Source: Linyphia triangularis
Taxonomy: Eukaryota > Arthropoda > Arachnida > Araneae > Linyphiidae
DNA: 64,000 bases
Assembly: GCA_963978545.1 (NCBI GenBank)
Contig: OZ021726.1
Coordinates: forward strand, 33,080,459 to 33,144,458
Reading direction: 5' to 3'
The position numbers were made by a program, and so were the translations under genes. Below, piece after piece: positions 12,367 to 24,430 of the stretch. Numbering within the stretch: the stretch's first letter is position 1; each line of letters starts with the position of its first letter. The notes below the pieces were generated by a model. That model had not been told where the DNA came from and did not search any database. It worked only from the letters and a program-made list of their open reading frames with translations.

Positions 12367-15300
12367 CTGTACGTTCAAAAAGAAGTATTCCCATTATAGA
12401 ATGGTAAAAGTGACACGTATCTTTGGATTATTTAGTCAAGAAACGATTACCATGCTTTAATGTTTCTTACTTATGAATGTGACATCCGAAAAACGTTAAG
12501 GGACCCGAATGTTTTATACCTGAACGGCTTGAGTTGGAGGTAGAGAAAGGCACTGAATCGTCACAAAACAGTATTTTCAATTTAGGGTTGAGTTTTCAAA
12601 GACTGGAAATGTAAAAGAGAGAAAAAGAACAGAATGACAAGTTGCATTAAAGATTCCATGAAAGCAAGAGTTACACTACGGTTATACTTTGTCAGAACTT
12701 CGTTAAATCAGTACACAGTGAGTAAAAAAAGTCTCCGTCCGGAATCCAAAGTGACCAAACGGAATAGTGGTTAGCGTGCTAGCTTCTAGACGGTTGCGGG
12801 TTCGAGTCCCGTGTTAGGCATGGGTGTTTGTAAATGTATGTTGGCTTGTCTAATGACGAATGTTTCGGCGCATTATAGCCGTCGTGTTGCTGACGGCGCC
12901 AGATAATCTGAAAACAACCAACCAACCGGAATTCAAAGTTACAAATAAATGAGAATAATTTCTAATCTTTTGGTTCATATCTTCAGTAACTACTGCAATA
13001 TGTTTAATTTGATTCTTTTAAGTTAGTTTATAATTAATGTCTGTTTTTACAAAACGCAGCAAGTATTTAAATTGAAATATTTAGGAGATGTTGCTAAGTT
13101 ACATGCAAAAAAAGTTTCCGTACGCAATTTGAAAATTCTGACATTTACCACAACAGACTTGCGATAAAATTTCAAAACTGAAGTGTGTACGCAAGTGCCA
13201 TAAAGACATGATAGCAGCAATTGTTTAATTTTAGCTTGCAGTTTATTGTCTAAAAATGGGTTCCTAAACCTATTCTTGAGTTGGTGATTCAGTTATGAAA
13301 TGTTGGTTTATCTATGAAAAAAATTATCAAAATATTTAATGTATTGAAGTCTATTGTACAGTACCCAAAAAAAATCAGAACGATGGCTATATCTTCGGTT
13401 CTAATTATCGTAGAATCTTACGGTTTCCACCCAAATGTTCTGCTTACAATTTTCTATATATCTGATGCAATTTTTTTTTCTTGAGGGACCGTTTACTAAG
13501 TAAAAGTAACGCTATCTTCGAAAATTTCAGTACGAACCCTTATTTTTTATCATTTCATTCGATTCAGAATACATCATTTACTCTATACACCAAATTTCAA
13601 TGCATTATGTTGAAAAACACGTCACTTATGAGCGAAAATGTTTCGACCATTTTTTGACCGATCTTCAGGAAGAATTTCGATAAAACGAAAGGTATTTTTA
13701 AGGTTCTTCACAGCGGGAGAAATCGAACGGTTAATGTGGCGTGTTTCACGAAGATTAAAAAATGCAAGTATTAGTCTAAAATTGCATAGAAACTACTTGG
13801 ATTTATAGTGTCATGTTTAAGATTAATACAAAAATAGCAAGTAAACGCAAAAGTAACATAATTTATTTACAACGTTAAAGATGTGCATTCTTCACACGAA
13901 ATAAATAAAATATCGAAAACTGTAATTGCAGAAATATAACGAATACTACTGATAATTAGAAAATTAATAAATATAAAATGTAGGCATTAGAAAACAGTAT
14001 TCAGCAAAGCATGATTATTTTACAGAAACATTTCACTGTAAACACAATTGTAACTTGATCGTTGAAATTATTTATAAAATGTAAAAATCACATGATTCAG
14101 TAAAATTTTTAAAGGATAACTTATTAAAATTGCTTAAAAAATGTTATTTTAAATAAATGTAATTTAAGGAAGTAAATTTTTAAAAAAAAAAACGACACTG
14201 TTAAAACACGCACAAAACATATGTTCCACGATTCCAAACACGTTAGATAGATTAAAAATATATACATAAAATAAAACTGCTTTGTTTGTATAAAATAATA
14301 TTTTTTTTTTTTTTGTAATTTCAAGAAATTCTGTTCCGATTCACCCCGCTGTTCATATTCGCCCCATTTTAAGATAATTGAACGTTGTGCGATTTTCCAC
14401 ACCTCTAGTTTACCTTGAATTAATCTTTGATAGTTTTCAAAAGTCATCTACTATACGGTCCCTTAAAGTGAGCGTTTTTTACATTTTCGCTAAAAAATCG
14501 AGAACTAAAAGTCAAAATGAAAAGAAAAAAATTGTGGGGGAGTTTCAGACCATGGTCAATCTAATGAAAGCAAAAAAATATATATGTTTCTATTCAAAAA
14601 AAAAATTTAAATTGTTTTATTAATTAATAATTAATTATTAAAAAAGAAATTGATGCAAAAGTTGCTTGTTATTTATGTTTGGTCATTTACAAACTATCTT
14701 TTGAAAAAAAAAATTACTGAAATATATTAATTATTTAAGTATTTATGGCCAAAAAACCAATTTTTTTATTTAACCTTAATTTATCATTTTCTTGTTATCA
14801 TTTAAATTACAAACCATTCATTAGAAAATTACGAATTTTTGTATTTCGACATTTTTTTGGATGCTGAATCCAAATATGGGATAATATTATGAGGTTGCTA
14901 TGGAACTTTTTAAAGATTGGTTCTGTTTTAATATGTAGATGACCCCTCATGACAAAAAAAACTACATGTAATTATTAAAAACCTTCCACGATTTACAACG
15001 GTACCTTTTGTTTATTATTTCAAGAATTAGAGCACAATATATAGCCATCGTTCTGTTGTGGGTTTTTTTTGGGTTACTGTACAATATATTATTGAAAGAC
15101 ACCGTGAGCTTTAAACTTTAAAGGATAGAATTAGATCCTTAAGATCTTCAAAGCTAAAACGCTCGCATAAAAGAAATATCCTATTGTAAGGTTCAATATA
15201 TTCCGCAAATAAGTGCACCTTAAGTAGCACATGGCTTAAGAATTGATAAAAACATTGATGATAATTCTCAAGTGACAATTTCTGTGCACTGGTTAAGATA

Positions 15301-16106
15301 TTTTGCGTTGGAATTTTAGCACTAAGCTAAAATTAAACAAATGCTGCTATCATGTCTTAATGACACTTGCGTACACTTCAGTTTTGAAAATTTACTGCAA
15401 TTCTGTTGTGGAAGACGTCAGAATTAATTTTCATATGGCATACGGAAACTTTTTTTGCATGGCACTTAGCAACATCTCCTAAATATTTCAATTTAAATAC
15501 TTCATGCGTTTTGTAAAAACATACATTTATTATAAACTTATTTTAAAGAATCAAATTAAACATATTTCAGTATTTACTGAAGACATGAAGCAAAAGATTA
15601 GAAATTATGCTAATCTATTTGTAACTTTGGCTTCCATACGGAGACTTTTTTGACCCACTGTATATAAGGCTTCTTACGGCTGCAACTCCATTCAGACCCA
15701 CTTTTTTAATAACATTTCTCACCGTTTGAGATGTCACTTCAATGTTTTTATCAATTTTTAAGCCATGTGCGACTTATTCGCGGATTATCTTGAACCTTAC
15801 TATAGGATATTTCTTTTATGCAAGCGTTTTAGCTTTGAAGATTTTCCGGATCGATCTCTATCCTCAAAAGTTTTTGAAACTCATCGGTGTCTTTCAATAA
15901 CATATTTTTACTCTACAGATTTCAATATATTAAAGATTTCGCCAATTTTTTCATAGATAATCCATCATTTCATAAGTGAATCCCCCTACAAGCTAAAATT
16001 AAACATTTGCTACTATTAGGTCTTCATGACACTTGCCTACACTTCAGTCTTGAATATTTATTGAAAGTCTGTTGTGGAAGACGTCAGAATTGCGTACGGA
16101 TTTTAT

Positions 16107-16145
<39 letters not shown>

Positions 16146-19100
16146 ATTTTTTTTACATGTTATTTAGCAACAGCTCTCAAATATTTCAATTTAAATACTT
16201 GCTGCGTTTTATAAAAACAGAAATTTATTATAAACTTATTTTAAAGTATCAAATTAAACATATTTCGGTAGTTACTGAAGATATGAAGCAAAAGATTAGA
16301 AATTATGCTTATTTTTTGTAACTTTGGCTTCCGTACGGATACTTTTTGTAAGTGTGAAGGGGTCAAATATCTTCTGGTAAGTCTTTTAACGGGAAACTGT
16401 CTCGCCTTTGAGTCTAGAATGGAAATGAAAGGGATTTGAAGAACATCAAAGCCAAACAAAGATACTTTTTATCACTGATAATTTTGATATGCTTGTAGTC
16501 ACCAAGTTGCTTAAACCACGGGTCATTGAACCGAATGGTTTTTTATACTTGCAAGGCCATCCAAAACGTAAACGAATCTCATAAACCAATATTTCTTTAT
16601 CCCTCTATTTAACATTCTAAAAATAGGCAATATGCCATTAAAAGGAACAAATAATATGTGTACTTAAAGTCATTAAATTATATATATACAAAATAATAGG
16701 GGTGGACCGAGTAAATTAGTCGATCCGAGAAGATTAATCTACATTTTAAGAAACAAGTTTGAATCTTAACTAAACACCTGTTTTGTTTAGATGTCCACAT
16801 TGTACTGCAACCTAGTGTCGAACTATTATGGTTGTGATTTATGTTGATTCGTTCCTTCAACGCCGACAAAACGGTATAGTGGTTAGCGTGCTAGCTTCTA
16901 GACCGTGAGGTTGCGGGTTCGAGTCCCGTGTTAGGCATGGGTGTTTGTAAATGTATGTTGGCTTGTCTAATGACGAATGTTTCGGCGCATTATAGCCCTC
17001 GTGTTGCTGACGGTGCCAGATAATCTGATTTGGTTGGTTGTATTCAGTGCCAACATACATTTACAAACAGCCATGCTTAACACGGGACTCGAACCCGCAA
17101 CCTCATGGTCTAAAAGCTAGCACGCTAATCACTATACCGTTTGGTAGGCCCAGATAATCTGAAAAGAACCAACCAACTTTCCTTCAACAGTTTAGCCCAT
17201 CTAGATTGCATTTCTGGACTTCTAAGTCAGGATTGTTGAAAATGTAACTTACACCACCTTGACTTCAATCCCCTTATTTTGCAAATTAAAATTTCTCATT
17301 GGCTTATATGTTACCTTAGTTAGGAAACCAACAAAGGCGGCAACACCTTTAACCACCCCTTTTAAGAAACCAATAATCTAGATGCCTGCCAAATCAGTCA
17401 GTGATGAACACATACCCAAACTGGACAATTGCTAAATACTTACTCGACTGTCGCTCTTCTTTTTCGGCTTCCTGAGTATGAGGTTCTTGAGACCCGGAAG
17501 TCCCAATTTCCTGTGCTTCTCGTGCTTGAATTTCTCCTGTGAGCTACCGAACAGGAAATCACGGGCCCCGATGTGCTTCGAGTGCCACTCACGAAATTGT
17601 TCCTCCACCTGCGAGATGCTCTTGTCACCACGCTTGAAGGCATACATGAGATCCAGCAGCTCGTGCTGACTGCCGCTCAGGCCATCCCTGGACAAAGGAG
17701 GCGGATTGCTGCTCAGATGGCGACTGGTATGCTCTGGAGAAGATAACAATGATTAGATAATCTTGTTTAAACAAAGAGCGATCTAGTAGGGTGAAGTGAA
17801 CTCGTTTGTGTTTTTATGCTGGGATACAAAGTTAAAAAGCGCGATAACATTGAGTCAAAATGTATGAGTAAGCGCTGTAGATATATCTTAACACATAGAG
17901 CGCCAAGCGAATTCTTAAGGAATTCACCTTCAGGTTGGTTGTTTTCAGATTATCTGGCGCCGTCAGCAACACGAGGGCTATAATGCGCCGAAGCATTCGT
18001 CATTAGACAAGCCAACATACATTTACAAACACCCATGCCTAACTCGGGACTCGAACCCGTAACCTCGCGGTCTAGAAGCTAGCACGCTAGCCACTATACC
18101 GTTTGGTCAGCGAATTCCCCTTCAGGCCACGCGTGCCTCTTAGAAACGCTGGGATTGCGGTATAGCATTACAAAAAGCACAACTAACAGATTGAAGTTTA
18201 CTCGATACAGCTGTGTTAATATTAGGGACATTGTTTTTTTATCGCAGTAGAACATATTTACGTTTAGAATAAAATGCTTGTATAGATTCATTCCACACGT
18301 TTACGTAGCGTTGTCAGACATTATTTTTTAGTTTCTTACTTAAAATTCTTAGGTAGACAATTTTTCACAAGGGCATTTTGGACAAAGTATATTTAATAAT
18401 ATTTTTATCTATTGAAATACACTCATGTCCATAAATTAAGGGTAATTAAGTTTTTCCCTAATAACTTCTCAGTGGAGTAGCATAGACACTTGAAATTTAC
18501 TTCAAAGACACATCTTTATACAACAAAACGATAATTAAAACTCAGTCGCAGAATGAAATGCAAAGTGTACAGCGGGGCATATGCAAAAGAATGGAGTACC
18601 ATTAGTGTGCAGTTGTACAGATGCATTTACATTAAAAATCACTCAACACATGGAGTTGACTTTTTAGTGTGAGATATGATCTTCCCTGTCATCAATATTT
18701 ACTTGGCATTTAACATGAGTAACTTGATGAATTCTAATGCCTAAATTGCTCGTCCCTCCTTTTGAAGTGTTTGCAAGTGAGGGAAAGTTCCCAATGCATT
18801 AAATCTTTACACAATGAATTTCGTAGAAGCTTCCCACACATGTTTGATGAATTTTGGAGTAAAGGAGTGATCTGGTTTACTTGTAGGGGCGATACTCATA
18901 TTTTTAATCCTTTATCCAAAGCAAAAGAGGAATAAAATAAACCATAACTATCAATAAACGCGATTTTGAAACTGATATTTCACAATTAAAGACGTGTCTA
19001 AATCAAGTTAACGTAATTACAGTAAAAAAGTGGAATTTAATTATTTTTTGCGCTCTTGGGGAGCTTATTAAACAAATTAAACAAATTGAATATAAAGACC

Positions 19101-22100
19101 AAAACTCTTTTCCCACCAAATTATTATCTTGAACTGGCATTTAATATGAAATATCAAGTTTCCACCTTTCTACAGATCCTCTGATGTCCAATATTACTAA
19201 TGAGACTGACAAAATTATTTTCAGTAAATAGTATCTGATGTTAAAAAGATTTAGTCTTTGTGGGCAGTATGTTGACTTGGTTACATAAGCTCCCCAAGAG
19301 ACCAAAAGTTAAGTTCCATTTTTTCCCTGTAATTATGTTAACTTGATCTAGACAAGTTTTTAATGGTGATATATCGGTTTCTAAATAGTATTTATTGATA
19401 CTTATGGGAAATTTTATCCCACTTTTGCTTTGGATAAGCGATTAAAAAATATGAATATCGCCCCTATAAGTAAGCCAGGTCACTCCTCTAATCCAAATTT
19501 CTTCAAGCATGTGAAGGGACGCTTCTACGATATGAATTGTGTTAAGACTTGATGTATTAGGAACTTTCCATCACTTACAAAGAGTTCAAAAGGTGGGGCA
19601 ATCAATTTAGCCACTACAATTCATCAAGTAACTCATGTTAAGTATGAGAATACAGTGCTAAGTAAACACTGATGACAGGGGAGATCATATCTCACAGTAG
19701 AAGTCCACTCCATGAGTTGAGTGATTTTTAATGTAAATGCATCTGTACAACTGCACACTAATGGTACTCCATTCTTTTGCATATGTCCCAGCTGTACACT
19801 TTACATTTCAATTTGCGACTTGAGTTATTTTAATTATCATTATGTTGCATAAAGATGTCTCTTTGAAGTTTCAAGTGTCTACGCTGCTCCACTGAGAAGT
19901 TATTAGAGAAAAACTGAATTATCCTTCATTTATGGACATGAGTGTATCAATAGTACTTCAAAAACTAAGACTTCCTGCACTTTAAAAAGTACTAAGAAAG
20001 GCACTATGTCAAATAATAGGTGTTGGGAAAACAACAGCGTACTGTCAGCCACCGGTGGTTCACGCTGCTTAAACGGAAAGTTCAGTGTCAGCCACCGATG
20101 GCTGACGTGACACTCAACGTGTTAATGATATAATCCTGTATTAAATAAACATTAAGTAAATTTTCAATCATTACTTAAGACATTGTAATTTTTTTAGTTT
20201 TATATCATATTTTACACTGTCAGCCACCGATGGCTGACAAGGCCTAAACGGAAAGTTCAATGTCATCCACCGATGACTGACGTGCCACTCAACGTGTTAA
20301 GCATCAGCATTGGGTTGGTCGATTGTATTTGAGAATGGCGCAATCTGTGTGAATTTCTGAAAGTTTTTCTATGGAAAGGGAGTGGCGTCCCGCTTTGCCT
20401 CTTGAACCAGATGGACACTCGAATTAACAAGTAAACGGTCTGCCTACTCAATTTGAAAAGGGAGACAGTAGAGCATTGGATAAACTCGAATTCGCTATTT
20501 CTCATACACGGGTTCTGCCACCCAAGCGTAAAGGGTCACAGTAGTTTTGCGTTGCTGTGCAGAGAGTGTGATGTTACACAACTTGATTTTTCAAGTGAAC
20601 TAATTTGTATGAATTTCGTGCAACGCGTTTATATTGCACAGAAATATGCACGAGCATGTTTGTTAGCATTTTCAATTTGAATGTGACTAGGCAGTCCATA
20701 GTTCAACAGGACTGGAAAAATGTAAATGTTAAGCTCCAAGACCAAATATGCTCACTGAGCAAAACGAAAAAGTGATCATAATAGGTTGTTTGGTTGTTTT
20801 CAGATTATCTGGCGCCGTCAGCAACACGAGGGCTATAATGCGCCGAACATTCGTCATTTGACAAGCCAGCATACATTTACAAACACCCATGCCTTACACG
20901 GGGCTCGAACCCGCAACCTCACGGTCTAGAAGCTAGCACACTAACCACTATATCGTTTGATCGGCATGATGATCATAATAGGAGCCGTTGAATAAAGATT
21001 CCATATACGATCCAATATGGGCCCATCTGCTTATTTGTAGGTGCTCTTTTCTTATTGCAAGACCTTCAAGAAGAGAGATAAAAACACTAAAAAAAACTAG
21101 AATCAACTGATGTGTACTGTCGGGGAATTCAAAACTGAGATTTAGAATTAGATTAGATAGTAGAAATAAATTTCGTATTACAAAAGCAGACTAGAACGAA
21201 AGACCGTGGCAACATCTATAAGTTTGCTGCGAGACGAGGTTGACACCTGAACTGGAGTCCCTCTAAAGCGAAAGTTACCAATTTTCTGAAATTAAATCAA
21301 AATTTTTTAACTATTCATTATATATTCTAATGTAATCTAATTAGGAACAGTATAGAAAATCGTTAATGTTTTTCAAAACGCAAACAACTACATGTATTTT
21401 TATAAGATTAGATTCTTGACAACCTTTAATTGAAAATCCAAACAAAAGGAAATGAAAAGCCTGCAACTGTTTATAAAAATTTTGGTTACGGGAGTAGTTG
21501 TACAGTACCCAAAAAAAAAAACAGAACGATGGCTATATCTTTTGTTCTAATTGTTGAAATAACAAACAAAAGGTACCGTTGTAAATCGTGAAAGGTTTTT
21601 AATAATTGTATGTAGGTTTTTTTTATCATGAGGGGTCATCTACATATTAAAACAGAACCAAACTTTAAAAAGTTCAATAGCAACCTCATAATATTATTCC
21701 CTATTTGAATTCAGCATTAAAAAAGAATACGAAATTCAAAAATTCGTAATTTTCTAATGAATGGTTTGTAATTTAAATGATAAAAAGAAAATGATAAATT
21801 AATGTTAAATAAAAAAGTTGGTTTTTTGGCCATAAATACTTAAATAATTCATATATTTCAGTAATTTTTTTTTTCAAAAGATAGTTTGTAAATGGCCAAA
21901 CATAAATAGCAATCAGCTTTTGAATCAATTTCTTTTTTAATAATTATTAATTAATAAAGCAATTAAATTTTTTATTTGAATAGAAACATATATTTTTTTT
22001 GCTTTCATTAGATTTATCATGGTCTAAAACCCCCCCATAATTTTTTTCTTTCCATTTTGACTATTAGTTCTCGATTTTTTAGAGAAAATGTAAAAAACGC

Positions 22101-24030
22101 TCACTTTAAGGGACCGTATAGTAGACGACTTTTGAAAACTATCAAAGATTAATTCAAGGTAAACTAGAGGTGTGGAAAATCGCATAACGTTCAATTATCG
22201 TATAACCAATAGTTTAAAAACTAAGAAACACGCTTTAATAGGAAAGTAAACTAAAAAGTAGAAGATAATTTTAAATAAGTTTGAAATAAGAATAGAGTGA
22301 TTAACAAGAAATATTTATTTTATCGTAAAAAAGCGTGGGGTGCTTGATGTCAATTTTTGTAAATATTTAATGACAGATATTGGTAAAAGTAGATCCATTA
22401 TGAAAATATCTTAAAAAGCACCCCACGCTTTTTTACGATAAAATAAATATTTCTTGTTAATCACTCTATTCTTATTTCAAACTTATTTAAAATTATCTTC
22501 TACTTTTTAGTTCCCTTTTCTATTAAAGCGTGTTTCTTAGTTTTTTAATCTATTGATTATTTTCTACTTTTTAGTTTGATTATCTATTAAAGCGTGTTTT
22601 TTAGTTTTTTAAATTATTAATTATTTTTTCTGTAAACTATCATTTTTTTTTTTAATTTGCTTTTTTAAATTCCATTTATTTAAAACAACATTTTTTAAGC
22701 AATTTCAATAAATTATCCTTTCAAAATTTTACTGAATCATGTGACTTTTTCATTTTATAAATAATTTCAACGATCTAGTTACATTTGTGTTTATAGTGAA
22801 ATATTTCTGTAAAATATTCATGCTTTGCTAAATACTGTTTACTAATGCCTACATTTAATATTTATTAATTTTCTAACTATCAGTAGTATTCGTTATATTT
22901 CTGCAATTACAGTTTTCGATATTTTATTTATTTCGTGTGAAGAATGCACATCTTTAATGTTGTAAATAAATTATGTTACTTTTGCGTTTACTTGTTATTT
23001 TTGTATTAATCTTAAACATGACACTATAAATCCAAGTAGTTTCTATGCAATTTTAGACTAATACTTGCATTTTTTAATCTTCGTGAAACACGCCACATTA
23101 ACCGTTCGATTTCTCCCGCTGTGAAGAACCTTAAAAATACCTTTCGTTTTATGGAAATTCTCCCTGAAGATCGGTCAAAAAATGGTCGAAATATTTTCTC
23201 TCATAAGTGACGTGTTTTTCAACATAATGCATTGAAATTTGATATATAGGGTAAATGATGTATTCTGAATCGAATGAAATCATAAAAAATAAGGGTTCGT
23301 ATTGAAATTTTCGAAGATAGCGTTACTTTTACTTAGTAAACGGTCCCTCAAGAAAAAAAAATTGCATCAGATATATAGAAAATTGTAAGCAAAACATTTT
23401 GGTGCAAACCGTAAGATTCTACGATAATTAGAACCGAAGATATAGCCATCGTTCTGGGTTTTTTTGGGGGGGTACTGTACCAAACTATAGTATAACTTAA
23501 GTTACACGTAATGAAAATGTTGGCTCTTGAAACGTGACAGTTCTGCTGCTAAGTCCCAATATCAAAGCAACATAACCTGCAAGTGTAAATTACGTTGGCA
23601 AAGTAGAGAGTTCTTCGTACCTAAGCGGAAACTTTATCTAAAATTTTGAAACAAGTATTATAAACACCCCCTACAACGCACACGATGAACTACATTGAGA
23701 TTATTGAGAAGAACCTCTGTAGGCAGGTTAGACATTCTTTCGAAATAATCTCATGTCCTATGTGTAGACTTCTTATGAGGGATATAATATTTTCCTATGT
23801 GAGAAATTTAAGTCTCAAAGAACTTCAGTCTTGCGACACAAAAAAATCAAATAGATTGAAAATATTATTAGTTTTAAAGTGTATTTGGATTAACTTGTTT
23901 TATATTAGATTCAGAGAAGAATTGACCCACTTTCAAACATATGATTTGGTTTGACAAAAACAATTTTTTGTCTATCATGTTAAAGGAGATTTTTTTTATA
24001 ATTTTGTGTTCCTTTTCCCCCAATGCATTA

Positions 24031-24066
<36 letters not shown>

Positions 24067-24397
24067 TGTAAATGTTTAAATAAGATCAGACATAAGTTGT
24101 AACTAGCGTACCGTTTCATCACCCCTTTCTGTGGGGTTAATCGGAGCACCATGAAAAAAAATCAAAATAAATACAAACCATGTTCTTTTCAACATTTTTG
24201 GAATTGATCCTAAAGAAAGAAAGTAAGACCCAAGTTTCAAAGTCGAAAATATATTTTTTAACTATCTTTTTACACCAGATATTTACTTTGGAATTTGAAA
24301 AGTTCTTATTCACCCAGTTTTAAATATCTAATCTACAAAACAGGGGTTAATGAAAACAAATATTTGTAAATCATTTCTCAACAAAAGTTACATGGCT

Positions 24398-24430
<33 letters not shown>

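Larger units (their letters stand above)
12714..15660. mobile_element. Tc1-type element with long inverted ends, carrying two nested insertions
   Basis: Outer ends are inverted: TA then CACAGTGAGTAAAAAAAGTC at 12714 and GACTTTTTTGACCCACTG then TA at 15660. Inner sequence at 12937-13260 returns reversed at about 15310-15640, including TACGCAAGTG and GATAGCAGCA words. Into it are inserted a SINE (12756-12929) and a second TA-flanked element (13359-15079). The remaining interior shows no intact transposase; the short stretch 15085-15240 has scraps of a Tc1-type frame. Confidence 0.65.

Noticed and set aside
12779..12830. tRNA gene suggested by TAGTGGTTAGCG and GGTTCGAGTCCCG
   Set aside because: Part of a dispersed SINE; no matching acceptor stem, and the same element recurs more than a dozen times.
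17478..17669. Plus-strand frames over exons 15 and 7 and over the LINE
   Set aside because: Shadows of the minus-strand coding sequence; no own motifs.
24034..24061. Poly-T tracts as tails of processed pseudogenes
   Set aside because: No gene-like sequence or target duplication next to them; such tracts are common throughout the introns.
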